Positions 50,235 to 58,946 of a stretch of 64,000 bases of DNA are shown here, in pieces. Source of the DNA: Niastella sp. OAS944 (GTDB taxonomy: Bacteria > Bacteroidota > Bacteroidia > Chitinophagales > Chitinophagaceae); contig JANUBW010000001.1 in NCBI GenBank assembly GCA_024809215.1, positions 2,398,841 to 2,462,840 of the forward strand, in the 5' to 3' direction. A model generated the notes under the pieces. That model worked only from the letters and a program-made list of their open reading frames with translations, was not told where the DNA came from and made no database searches. The position numbers were made by a program, and so were the translations under genes. Every line of letters begins with the position of its first letter. The first letter of the stretch is position 1.

Positions 50235-51647
50235 ATGATTGTTTCCGATACTTCTGTTAAACAAGGAAATATTATCGCTGAAGCAGGATATATTCAGCGC
50301 AGAGAGTGGGTTACGTATAAGGTAAGAGAAGACAATTATCCATATAATACCAGTATTAAATTTGAAGTCAGCTCTTTTAGCCAGGTAATATTTCAAAAGG
50401 CGGTTGACGCATTGATCGAAAGACACGAAATTCTCAGAACAACGTTACAGGTGATTGATGGAACGCTAAAACAGGTAATTCACCCTTCGAAGCATTTTTC
50501 TATCCCTTATACCCTTACAGATGTTTGCTCCTTTGAAGAAAAAGAAAGAGATGATTTTGTCACCAAAAAAGTATCCTTGTCTACAAGAACGCCTTTCAAC
50601 CTGGAATTGGGTCCTTTATTCCGTGTTGAGGTGTTTAAAAAGCGCACTGACCTTTATAATATTTACTTTATTATACATCATCTGATCTTTGATCTCCATT
50701 CATTTCAGGTATTTAAAAAGGACCTGGCTCAGTTCTGGAAAATGTTCACCAACGATTTTTTTGAGCCGGTAACATCAAACGTTATACAATATAAAGAGTA
50801 TGCGGCTTTTGAAAATGAACTACTCGAAAACAAAAACAATGCGCACAGACTTTATTGGGAAGAGAAACTGGCTGACGGGCTACCAAGATTGCTGGTAATT
50901 GACGAAAAAAAATGGGAGCTGCACAGGGAAAAATATATAGCGCTTGCCAATGAAGTAAAAACGAAAATGGATCAACTGCCATTCAGCGATGACAGGGTAA
51001 TAGCAGGGGTTCTCAGAAAATATAAGGCTAATGCTGCCGGTTATTTATCATTTAATTATACAAACGATCTAACAAAAAGTATTCAAAAATATAAAGAGCA
51101 GGGCAGAAACGGTATCTTATCATTATTAATTGCAGGTATTGCAATCACTTTTAATAAATTAAGTGGTCAAAGAACATTTGCATTCGATGTGCCGGCCTCC
51201 AGCAGAGCTAATATTAAATATAAGGATACAATAGGCTGGTTAACTACAAGCGGCCCCTGCTTTATTACTTTGCGTGAAGACCAGAATATCCCTGCCCTGC
51301 TTGATGAAATTGACGAGCAGCTATATTTTTTATCACGTCATAGTGTATACCCGTTTGAAGCAATCGGATCAAGGTTTGATCCGCCTGTAGGAGGCGATAT
51401 GCCGGTATTCCTGACACTGGTAACTAAAGATCAGGATCTCGGACCTGTACAGGAAGGAATGGTCTATCACAAACATCGTGGTACTACTACTTATCAGAAC
51501 CTGGCAATCTTCATTGACCTGTATAATGACGCAATGACCCTGAATCTTGCTTATGATAATTTCCTGTTTGATCCATCACTTATTGAAACAATAACCAACG
51601 ACCATGCCCAGATGCTTTCTGCGATCGTACATGAAATACTTGCTTAA
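50235..51647 (+). CDS. free-standing condensation-domain protein
   Basis: A 470-residue protein made of one NRPS condensation-type domain with no A or T domain. Recognisable segments are ALIERHEILRT, the motif His148-His149-Leu-Ile-Phe-Asp153-Leu, and GILSLLIAGIAITFNKLSGQ. The catalytic second His and the structural Asp are present, but the usual final Gly is Leu and the N-terminal opening motif is poorly kept. Such stand-alone C domains can join carrier-bound groups in trans or form esters. Since the first NRPS protein of the facing train has no C domain before its A domain, this protein could transfer the PKS acyl chain to the first amino acid. That link is inference; a degenerate, non-catalytic role is also possible. 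Confidence 0.85.
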   Translation: MIVSDTSVKQGNIIAEAGYIQRREWVTYKVREDNYPYNTSIKFEVSSFSQVIFQKAVDALIERHEILRTTLQVIDGTLKQVIHPSKHFSIPYTLTDVCSFEEKERDDFVTKKVSLSTRTPFNLELGPLFRVEVFKKRTDLYNIYFIIHHLIFDLHSFQVFKKDLAQFWKMFTNDFFEPVTSNVIQYKEYAAFENELLENKNNAHRLYWEEKLADGLPRLLVIDEKKWELHREKYIALANEVKTKMDQLPFSDDRVIAGVLRKYKANAAGYLSFNYTNDLTKSIQKYKEQGRNGILSLLIAGIAITFNKLSGQRTFAFDVPASSRANIKYKDTIGWLTTSGPCFITLREDQNIPALLDEIDEQLYFLSRHSVYPFEAIGSRFDPPVGGDMPVFLTLVTKDQDLGPVQEGMVYHKHRGTTTYQNLAIFIDLYNDAMTLNLAYDNFLFDPSLIETITNDHAQMLSAIVHEILA

Positions 51648-51889
51648 AAGAGATCTTATTCTTCTGTTTCATTACATTATTAGTAAAATCCGTAACGCAA
51701 ATTGTGGACTCTGCTAGCCGGCAAATTCCGGCAAAAGATAACTTTACAAACAGACTTTTAAAAGCAATATACAGTTGGTCAAATTAAAGTCTGGCTATCC
51801 CGAATCAAAAACTTTTTCTCCGGATCCCTTGAAAGCCTAAAAAACATCTTATAAATAAAATAGTCTAATCAAAATCAATCTTATTTTAT
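51648..51889 (+). other. intergenic region before the glycosyltransferase
   Basis: About 240 bases without a gene. A short inverted repeat (GCCGG, six-base loop, CCGGC) lies at 51717-51732 and a near match to the -7 box, TAACTTTA, at 51739-51746. Neither is strong enough for a promoter or terminator call, but the gap size suggests the glycosyltransferase may have its own promoter. Confidence 0.35.
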
Positions 51890-53053
51890 ATGCTGCAGTA
51901 TTTAAACAATTGCGAAACCAAGCTCACATGGATTGGGGATGCGCCAGGTAAAACTAAAAAAAATGCCCTGCTTATACCCCAGTATAATGAAAGTGGTAAT
52001 GGGAATTTTGAAGCAAGACTGAACTATTTCAAAAAAATAGCCGATGAAAACCGGGGTCTGCTTGATGTTATCATTATTGACGATGGTTCTACAGATGAAA
52101 GTGTTTCAAAATTAAATGATTTCTTAAACCATAATCCCGGCGCTTTTCATATAGCTTCTGTGTTTCCAAATGCCAATAAGGTTGGTGCGCTTTATTTAAC
52201 AACTTTAGCAATCTCTCATGAATTTGTGATCCTGTCTGATTTTGATACGGATATTATCGGGGTAAATAAACTTGTAAATTCTCCTATTCTAGAGAAGGAT
52301 ACGTCTTTAATGGGTTGTTATTTCAGAATGTTGCCATTTGAAGGTTCCGGAAAGGTATTTCAATACCAACAACTTGAATACTCACTGGCCAGAAGTTTGT
52401 ACAAATTCCATGAAAAAGAAAAAAGCATCCGCGTAATGCCGGGAGCAGGGTCGTATTATAAAAGAGAGATCCTGATTTCAATTTATGAGCAGCATAGCGG
52501 GCTGCGGAGCGGTGAAGACAGGGAGGCCACGCTGATAGGGCTTAAACTTGGTTACAAAACGGTTTACGAAGACAATATACTGGCCTTAACGAGACCGCCC
52601 CTGTCGTTAAAAGCACTAATAAAACAACGCGTTAGATGGAATCTTGGCTATTTGGAAACCTTCAATAAAGAAAAAAAATATTACTTTGAACAGATCAAGC
52701 AATTTAGCCGACTGGGGATCATGACACTGATGGATATTGGTCTCGCTTTACTAATTGTATCATTTCCTTTTTTGGTATTGCTTGTCAGCTTGACAAACGT
52801 CTTTTACGTAATGATACTTTTTCTGCTTCTATATGTGGTAAATGTTAGCTGGTGCTATAATCTGATATTTTTATCGCCACTGGAATCCACAGAATTCAAA
52901 AGAAAAAGAACTCAATCGATCCTGATCTATCCGCTGTTTAAGATATTGGTCGATTACTTTTCCTGGATGGGAGCAATTATTGTTTTTATCAAAAAAAATA
53001 AAGCCGTAAACAATTCAACAATTCAGTTTATTAAAAAACAGGAGGCTGCCTAA
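51890..53053 (+). CDS. membrane-associated family 2 glycosyltransferase
   Basis: A 387-residue GT-A fold glycosyltransferase of family GT2. The nucleotide-sugar region is seen in LIPQYNESG and VIIIDDGSTDES, the metal-binding DxD-type segment in LSDFDTD, and the processive-type motif QRVRW near residue 247. Two hydrophobic stretches follow (about 275-330), predicting a membrane-anchored C-terminus with the active site in the cytosol. This layout is that of synthases making beta-linked sugars, including chitin-oligosaccharide and hyaluronan synthases, but donor and acceptor cannot be told. With the PIG-L deacetylase two genes upstream, transfer of a GlcNAc followed by deacetylation is a reasonable hypothesis. 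An exopolysaccharide role unrelated to the lipopeptide is also possible. Confidence 0.88.
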   Translation: MLQYLNNCETKLTWIGDAPGKTKKNALLIPQYNESGNGNFEARLNYFKKIADENRGLLDVIIIDDGSTDESVSKLNDFLNHNPGAFHIASVFPNANKVGALYLTTLAISHEFVILSDFDTDIIGVNKLVNSPILEKDTSLMGCYFRMLPFEGSGKVFQYQQLEYSLARSLYKFHEKEKSIRVMPGAGSYYKREILISIYEQHSGLRSGEDREATLIGLKLGYKTVYEDNILALTRPPLSLKALIKQRVRWNLGYLETFNKEKKYYFEQIKQFSRLGIMTLMDIGLALLIVSFPFLVLLVSLTNVFYVMILFLLLYVVNVSWCYNLIFLSPLESTEFKRKRTQSILIYPLFKILVDYFSWMGAIIVFIKKNKAVNNSTIQFIKKQEAA

Positions 53054-53078
53054 CATACATTCAAAAGTAAAATGGATA

Positions 53079-54209
53079 TTAGCCAGCATTCTTTTTCAGA
53101 GACTGTTGCTCCCTGAATTCTTTTGGCGATACGCCTACTTTACTTTTAAAAACCCGGTAAAAGCTGGCCTCTGAAGAAAATCCCATTTCCAAAGCGATTC
53201 CAAGTATTGAAAGGTTTTGTTTGGAGGAATTAAGGAGCATTTCCTTAACGGCATTTATTCTATACTCATTGATAAAATCCCGATAGGTGCTTTTATAGTG
53301 GGTGTTAATAACATAGGATAAAGTGGATGTACTAACATTCATCTTTTTAGCTAATTCCTGAATTGACAGATCAGCATTCTGGTATAGCTTTTCCTGTTCA
53401 ATGATCTCCTTTATTTTTCCGGCAATTAAAACGACCTTATCCTTATCGACCTTTTTCGCAATTGGAGAAATAGGCAGTATCACAATTTCCGGCAAACGGA
53501 TACTGGTTATACTTATATAATATAAAAAACCGGAAAGGTAAGTATAGAAAATACCCCAGTGCAGAAAGGTATGTTCACCCAGCTTGAACACGGTTTCAAG
53601 AACAACGCAAAATGCAAGAAGTACCGAAAGAATAAAAAACAGGCCAACAATGGTTTTTAGCCACTTTCGCTTTAATTCATCTTTGGTTGCCTCGCCTTTT
53701 TCTTTCGCCTGTACGTTAAGTGTTTTATAGCATAAATAGAAATATACAAAAAAAGAAATGACAGACAGGTAATCTTCAATTTCTTTCACTGCATTGTAAT
53801 AAAATTTTTCGGCAATACTGGCTTTTTGTGCCAGGTCGTTTACACCCAGTACACTAAAGTATACGATCAGGGCATGTAACATGAATAAAAGGGCCGGGAG
53901 ATAATGTAATAACTGCTTTTTTTTAAAGCTGAAATTAATACCGGAAACAGAGAGAAAATAAAGATAGAAAGTAGGTTGTAAAACCAGGTCAATAGCCAAT
54001 GGAAAATATCTGAAATAAGGTATCTTCTCCCAGAGATTGAGGGTATGCAACTGAATTTTAAAGATTATAAGCAGGAAGAAGAAGAGTAACAAGCAGAACA
54101 AACGGGCTACTATATTCTTTTTAGAAACAACTCCGATCACTATAGCTGTAATAGCCTGAAGGATCCCTAAAAATATGACAATATCTAATATTGAAATTTT
54201 AATATCCAT
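53079..54209 (-). CDS. membrane-anchored AraC-family transcription regulator
   Basis: A 376-residue protein with an N-terminal half rich in hydrophobic segments, roughly six to seven membrane helices within residues 5-240 (for example IVIFLGILQAITAIVIGVV), and a C-terminal AraC/XylS double helix-turn-helix. The DNA-binding part has DLSIQELAKKMNVSTSTLSYV and the second helix-turn-helix ALEMGFSSEASFYRVFKSK. This fusion is common in Bacteroidota and suggests a sensor that reads an envelope signal and binds DNA from the membrane. It converges on the glycosyltransferase gene with only 25 bases between stops. It is the only regulator next to the lipopeptide genes and may control them. A perfect palindrome lies about 80 bases before its start. 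Confidence 0.9.
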   Translation of the reverse strand: MDIKISILDIVIFLGILQAITAIVIGVVSKKNIVARLFCLLLFFFLLIIFKIQLHTLNLWEKIPYFRYFPLAIDLVLQPTFYLYFLSVSGINFSFKKKQLLHYLPALLFMLHALIVYFSVLGVNDLAQKASIAEKFYYNAVKEIEDYLSVISFFVYFYLCYKTLNVQAKEKGEATKDELKRKWLKTIVGLFFILSVLLAFCVVLETVFKLGEHTFLHWGIFYTYLSGFLYYISITSIRLPEIVILPISPIAKKVDKDKVVLIAGKIKEIIEQEKLYQNADLSIQELAKKMNVSTSTLSYVINTHYKSTYRDFINEYRINAVKEMLLNSSKQNLSILGIALEMGFSSEASFYRVFKSKVGVSPKEFREQQSLKKNAG

Positions 54210-54290
54210 ATATCACGAATATAGGGAATTAAACCTCCATATTTTCCTTATGAATAAACGTTAATCCAAACGAATTTAAAGGAATTATCG

Positions 54291-54304
54291 GAATTGCGCA
54301 ATTC
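54291..54304. promoter_or_regulatory. 14-base perfect palindrome upstream of the AraC-type regulator
   Basis: GAATTGCGCAATTC is a perfect palindrome 82-95 bases upstream of the regulator start codon. The position suits an operator, perhaps for autoregulation. AraC proteins usually bind direct repeats, so another factor or chance is possible. Confidence 0.3.
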
Positions 54305-54540
54305 GCTTTTAAGCCGTGAAAACGAAAAAAATTGTTTAAAACTAATACCTACTTCCCAATACAAAAAGTAATTTCAATTTGTAATGAATTACTTATAGAG
54401 ACAGAAATACAATATAGAGACTAAACTTACCCCAAAAAAGAACTAATATACTGAGGTCAATTGATAAGAGAGTAATGATTTTATAACTAAAATGTATATG
54501 ATATGCTTGAAAAGGTGAAGTAAGGTAGATATCCTAATAA

Positions 54541-54553
54541 GGGGATTTACCCC
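54541..54553 (-). terminator. possible weak terminator hairpin after the HNH gene
   Basis: GGGG and CCCC are separated by five bases, about 32 bases beyond the stop codon of the HNH gene at the end of the defence block. On the minus strand the stem is followed by TTATTA, only a poor T-run. The stem is short, so termination is a guess. Confidence 0.25.
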
Positions 54554-54584
54554 GTGTCACCATATGTGTTTTCCGATCAAAAAG

Positions 54585-55544
54585 TTAAATTAAACCAACT
54601 TGCTTAGCAATATCTATCATAAATTTTGCCATAGGTCTTTTATGTATGTCTTTTTCGTTTGTATAATTTCCAAGAAGTAGTCTATTTGTTATGCTTGAGG
54701 TTGTAAGAATTTTGGGATATTTTTTAGTCAAAGTATCTTTATATGTGCTTGTATAAATTTCTGCTTTTAAAATTAATTCCTCCGCGATATCTTTTTGAGT
54801 ATCATAAATACCTTGAATAGCGAATACTTCCTGAAAAGTCTTATTGTTCTTTGGAGCAGAGGGCTCTTTATAATTATAAATAATCATTTCATTATTTCTA
54901 TATAAAAGATAATCCGCAACTGATATCATATTTAGGTCAAAATAGAAACTGGAGCCTCGAATTTTACTACCTTCCTCGTAAAGCTTGAAACTAACACTGC
55001 TTGTGCTCTTAACATTATTGCAACTGGAACAAGATGGATATAAATTATAAAGAGAGATGCTAAAACAAGGGTATTCAGACTTTGGTAAATAGTGATCCAC
55101 CTGAAATCTTGCTTGAATACTTTTCTTATTCTTCGCTCCTGATATTCTTTCTACAGTTACAGTAAGCATAGAGTTACAATAAATGCATGCTTTAATCCCA
55201 ATGGACTGAAAATAAACAGGATAAAAATCCCTCCTTCTATCTGCATATCCTAGTGCATTAATAATCCGAATTCTAAAACTTTTATAGGCAGCACTTTTCA
55301 TAGTTTTAGGATCAATTATTTTATCAAACGTTCGCCTATACTTCTCCAGGGTTGAGGGTTTAGCTGTTATGACATTGCTAGAAATGCCAAGTAATGTCTT
55401 CACATATTTCCTTTTGCTAGGGTTTAGCCGTTTATCAGTTAAAATTTTAAGAAGTTGCTTTTGCAAATCATTTTGGTAAGACTGAATTCTCGGGTTGAAG
55501 TAAACTATTGATTTCTCTACTACTGAAAAAGGAATTGCTATCAT
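54585..55544 (-). CDS. HNH endonuclease, PtuB-like
   Basis: A 319-residue protein with a zinc-stabilised HNH core: Cys120-x2-Cys123, Asp150-His151 (QVDHYLPKSEYP), Asn167, Cys172-x2-Cys175 and Asn177 (SCSSCNNVKS). This arrangement is the one seen in PtuB of Septu and retron-Septu defence systems and in other effector HNH nucleases. Its start overlaps the stop of the upstream ATPase gene by four bases (ATGA type), so the two proteins are probably made in a fixed ratio and act as a complex. The expected job is cutting DNA (or another nucleic acid) once the ATPase partner senses infection. The N-terminal 115 residues and the C-terminal 140 are not recognised. Confidence 0.87.
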   Translation of the reverse strand: MIAIPFSVVEKSIVYFNPRIQSYQNDLQKQLLKILTDKRLNPSKRKYVKTLLGISSNVITAKPSTLEKYRRTFDKIIDPKTMKSAAYKSFRIRIINALGYADRRRDFYPVYFQSIGIKACIYCNSMLTVTVERISGAKNKKSIQARFQVDHYLPKSEYPCFSISLYNLYPSCSSCNNVKSTSSVSFKLYEEGSKIRGSSFYFDLNMISVADYLLYRNNEMIIYNYKEPSAPKNNKTFQEVFAIQGIYDTQKDIAEELILKAEIYTSTYKDTLTKKYPKILTTSSITNRLLLGNYTNEKDIHKRPMAKFMIDIAKQVGLI

Positions 55545-58192
55545 TCTAATCTATCTTTTAATTTTTGCAAACGTTCAATCTGCCTATCAATTTCTCTAAT
55601 TTGCGGCGGTTCGTATTTTGAGAGATAAAGGTCATGAAGGCTATCTCTTATTAAGGGTTCACCAATACAATCAATCAATTTCTTCGCAACTTCTTCAGTC
55701 CAAACAAATAATTGATTATTGTCATTCTTTTTTTCCCGAGCGTCTTTTCTATCCGAAAGAAATTCAATTAATGAAGTGATAAGCTTATTTGCGTATTCGC
55801 CCATATAGCCCTGGTCAAGAAAAAAATTATTGGCTAATAAATCGTGAATATTGCCACCTAATGTTCTATTCTGATTTAGTAAATCATTTGGCTTGCCGTT
55901 TTCATTCAAAAACAAAACATTTTGGCTTGGAATATCAGACAATATAAATGGAGAATGGGTAATGAAACAAAAATTAAGGGCTACAATATTATCTAGAGAA
56001 GTTCGCTTCAAATAATCTATAAAATAATTTACAAATCTTCGCTGCATTTCGGGATGAAAATAAAGTTCAATCTCATCAAATATTATATTTACAAATGGAT
56101 ATGTGATTAAACTATTTTCTTCAGAAACAGAATCAAGATTATACAAATGATATATAATTGAACTTACCGTATATATCCTTTGCTTCTCGCCCGAGCTTAA
56201 CTTTTTAAAATTGCTCCCGTCACTCAAAATAAATTCGAAATCATAGAATGATGGAGGTAATAATTCTATAGATTTTATCCGTCTTATCCGTACCTCTTCC
56301 GATTTAATTCTCTCAATCCTTTCAGATATATCTTCAATCTCAAAAGTCTTCTTTAACGGGTACCATTTGTAAGTTTTATAACGAAAAAAGTTAACTAACT
56401 GTTTTATTTTGTACACAATGTGACTAGGATCAGTGTCTATCTTTTCAAACAATTCGCGAAGTTTCCTTAAATCTAAATCACTCCTTTTGAGATTCAGATA
56501 TTTATTATAAGGAGAATAATTTTTACATATCCGTTTTAATTTTTGCGAAATATAAAGTATCGAATAGTCAATATACTTTTTTGGCACTCCTTTAGTTGAC
56601 AGATTAAAGAATTCTAAAAAGTCTTTAAAGACAATTTCAGATTTCTCTAAACTCTCTTCAAGTAATTCTTTAATCTTATCCTCATGCGCGAAGAAACGAA
56701 TCCTTTTAATTGATCGTTTATTATCAGTTATAACCCTTAAATTATTAGGGTCTTTAACGTCTATTGGTAAAACTATATTCGCCAGTAATCTTCCCTTAAT
56801 TAATTCATTCTCAGTATTAATATTAAAGTTTCCCTTTTCTCTGAAAGGATTTATCACCAAGGGGGTTTGATAGCCATCATTTTTATGGAAGAGCTTTTCA
56901 ATCCAATTGCCTAATTCCAGTGAATTTAAACCGTAATGAGAATAATTAACTGCAATTGAGTAAAAAAACTCATTCAACTCGAAACTTGAAGCAAATCGCT
57001 TTTTTTGTGGATACAAAACTTCATCTCGCATCTCATACTCTGTAATATATATTTTCTTACCAATAAGGCTTAAGCGGCAAAATGTTCCAGTAGTATAGTA
57101 AAGTTCAATATTTAACCCAGGTTCATACACTAAATCTGTTTGATTTTTATCAGCAAAGCTTAAAGCTGCGATATTGTTGATTGCTAAAAATAATATTTCG
57201 CTTATTGTGCTCTTTCCCGAACCATTTTTACCCACAATTGCAGACACATTTATCGTCAGTCCGTTCACATTGTAAACATCTAATTCTAATTCTCTGTTGA
57301 ATCGAATGTTACCATTTTTTTGAAATTCATACTGTTTGTAAAAAGAGTAAATATGTCCAGCTTCCAAAACTTTTATATGATTTTTGTAACTTCTTTTTAA
57401 AGGACGAACTGCAACAACTTTAAAAGTAAAATCCCCGCCTGCATGTAATCTTACATTATAATGATTGTATATGCTCCTAATCTTTTTCACAAAAGCCTCG
57501 ATGCCCAATTTCTCTGAAATAATTCGTTTACCAGAATTTATTTCATAACCGTATTTGGCAATGTTAATGTAAAGTGAAGAATTTGTTTGGGGCAGTAGTG
57601 CCTGGTACTCATATGACGTTCTAGGTGAAGACTTTATAATTCCCGCCTCAAACAATAGTTTTTCGGAATTTTTATCTAGTGAGAGAAAGTTTCGAGGATC
57701 AATCCAAAATAAAAAAATAGAAAAAGAAGGTATATCAATTCCATACCAAGACTTGATATTTTTGAACATTAATTCTGTGATACCCTTTTGTCCTTCTTTT
57801 TTGACTTGAAAAAAAGACGTCCAGATCTCGAATTGAGATTCAATATCTCTTGCCGATAATAACTTGATTGAAAAAGGTGTTGGGCAGCCAGTAAAATCAA
57901 TTTTTTCAAATGTCTTTTTACTGTTTAACATGCCAAGCCAACTGTTGATTATTTTAATTCTATCAGTTTCAAACTGGCGGCTTCTATTAAAAGAACAAAA
58001 GATGTGAATAGGGTCAACACTTCGTGTTCTTATAACTCGTTCGATACTAAACAGCCAATCATTTAGACTCAAAAATTCTTTATTCTTAATAGCCTGGCGA
58101 AAAAGAATTTTACCACAGTTCTTCGAATTTAAATTATAGAAAGTAAAAAGAGTGGTGGAAATCTCATTATAAACGTCGTACCATTTTTCCAT
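55541..58192 (-). CDS. SMC/ABC-type AAA ATPase with long N-terminal extension, PtuA-like
   Basis: An 883-residue ATPase of the overcoming-lysogenisation-defect/PtuA kind. Walker A is GKNGSGKST at residues 321-329, the ABC signature is LSSGEKQRI, Walker B has Asp706-Glu707 (IIFDEIELYFHPEMQ), and a switch His lies in FITHSPFIL. The middle section is charged and may form coiled coils. Residues 1 to about 270 form an extension that PtuA proteins of usual length lack. Its segment LFWIDPRNFLSLDKNSEKLL recalls N-terminal regions of some McrB-like ATPases, but I cannot name the domain. It is coupled to the HNH nuclease gene by a four-base overlap and is separated by 39 bases from the nuclease-like gene upstream. 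A sensor and regulator role in phage defence is the likely function. Confidence 0.87.
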   Translation of the reverse strand: MEKWYDVYNEISTTLFTFYNLNSKNCGKILFRQAIKNKEFLSLNDWLFSIERVIRTRSVDPIHIFCSFNRSRQFETDRIKIINSWLGMLNSKKTFEKIDFTGCPTPFSIKLLSARDIESQFEIWTSFFQVKKEGQKGITELMFKNIKSWYGIDIPSFSIFLFWIDPRNFLSLDKNSEKLLFEAGIIKSSPRTSYEYQALLPQTNSSLYINIAKYGYEINSGKRIISEKLGIEAFVKKIRSIYNHYNVRLHAGGDFTFKVVAVRPLKRSYKNHIKVLEAGHIYSFYKQYEFQKNGNIRFNRELELDVYNVNGLTINVSAIVGKNGSGKSTISEILFLAINNIAALSFADKNQTDLVYEPGLNIELYYTTGTFCRLSLIGKKIYITEYEMRDEVLYPQKKRFASSFELNEFFYSIAVNYSHYGLNSLELGNWIEKLFHKNDGYQTPLVINPFREKGNFNINTENELIKGRLLANIVLPIDVKDPNNLRVITDNKRSIKRIRFFAHEDKIKELLEESLEKSEIVFKDFLEFFNLSTKGVPKKYIDYSILYISQKLKRICKNYSPYNKYLNLKRSDLDLRKLRELFEKIDTDPSHIVYKIKQLVNFFRYKTYKWYPLKKTFEIEDISERIERIKSEEVRIRRIKSIELLPPSFYDFEFILSDGSNFKKLSSGEKQRIYTVSSIIYHLYNLDSVSEENSLITYPFVNIIFDEIELYFHPEMQRRFVNYFIDYLKRTSLDNIVALNFCFITHSPFILSDIPSQNVLFLNENGKPNDLLNQNRTLGGNIHDLLANNFFLDQGYMGEYANKLITSLIEFLSDRKDAREKKNDNNQLFVWTEEVAKKLIDCIGEPLIRDSLHDLYLSKYEPPQIREIDRQIERLQKLKDRLE

Positions 58193-58231
58193 GGTTGAAC
58201 CGATTTAAATAAACTTGACCAACATGGTGCT

Positions 58232-58939
58232 TTACTGAATTAGCAAACTTCTCACAAGACTGATTAAATTCCTTACCGCGGGATTAAACGTGCCAATAAA
58301 ATATCTTTCCTTCACTCCCAATGCCTTTCTAACAAAAATCTGATTAGCTCCTTGCAATTCTAAGTTTTCTTCGATTCCATTACTTTCTAATTTGTCAACT
58401 AGCAGAACAAAATCAATATAAGGGTACCATGTTGGTAACGGGTCTTTATCAGAATCGAAATATGTATCTGTTTCGACATTGTAGTCGTGACCACAACGAA
58501 GCATTATAGTTTGTTTTTCTAATTCAGCTTTATATGCAAACATTCCACAAACAATGTTTGAATTTGCATTTTTTATCAATTGCGCTTCTGTATTAAAATC
58601 ATTTAAATAAGGTCCCGTTAATGTGCTTTTCACTTCCATAACCATTAAGCAATCTTCAGGATTTACAATTACATTTCCTCTATTTCCCAAGTCAATAGTC
58701 TCAGCATGCCTTTTTATCAATAATATATCTGCTTGACCGCTCTGTTGATCCTGGCCAAGATTTATAAATCCTCTTTTTAGATAACTCTGGCAATTCGTTA
58801 TTGTTTTGGTCAAATATTGAATAATAAAGTCTTCACGAACTTCACCTCTCGTCAAATTGTGTCTGATAATTTCAGATACCTCATATTGAGCAAGGAGCAA
58901 ATTTTGACTGTAATTATGGTATTGTTCAAATGGCTCCAT
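58232..58939 (-). CDS. DUF6602-like protein, putative PD-(D/E)xK nuclease fold
   Basis: A 235-residue protein resembling the DUF6602 group by its early RGEVREDFIIQYL segment. A nuclease-like set of residues can be read: Glu in GEVREDF, Asp in SGQADILLI, and Glu-x-Lys in MVMEVKST, which together suggest the PD-(D/E)xK core. Activity is not shown by this alone. It starts after a 7-base gap from the HsdM-HsdS stop and precedes the ATPase by 39 bases, so it appears to be part of the same transcript. It may be an accessory nuclease or a targeting partner for the ATPase-HNH pair, or a leftover of another defence gene. The family name is from memory and should be treated as likely rather than certain. 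Confidence 0.72.
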   Translation of the reverse strand: MEPFEQYHNYSQNLLLAQYEVSEIIRHNLTRGEVREDFIIQYLTKTITNCQSYLKRGFINLGQDQQSGQADILLIKRHAETIDLGNRGNVIVNPEDCLMVMEVKSTLTGPYLNDFNTEAQLIKNANSNIVCGMFAYKAELEKQTIMLRCGHDYNVETDTYFDSDKDPLPTWYPYIDFVLLVDKLESNGIEENLELQGANQIFVRKALGVKERYFIGTFNPAVRNLISLVRSLLIQ

Positions 58940-58946
58940 AGATAAA

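Larger units (their letters stand above)
54210..54584. other. intergenic region between regulator and defence block
   Basis: About 375 A+T-rich bases without a supported gene. It separates the biosynthetic side from the defence genes. It contains a perfect 14-base palindrome at 54291-54304 and a short G4/C4 hairpin at 54541-54553. I see no tRNA, integrase remnant or attachment site, and no TAnnTTTG match for the regulator gene. Confidence 0.55.

Noticed and set aside
53054-53078. Bidirectional terminator between the convergent glycosyltransferase and regulator genes
   Set aside because: The 25-base gap has no inverted repeat or T-run.
54585-58192. Retron with PtuA/PtuB effectors
   Set aside because: No reverse transcriptase gene or msr/msd-like inverted repeats were found next to the ATPase-HNH pair.
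54585-58192. PARIS (AriA/AriB) system
   Set aside because: The second protein is an HNH nuclease with two Cys pairs, not a Toprim/DUF4435 protein.
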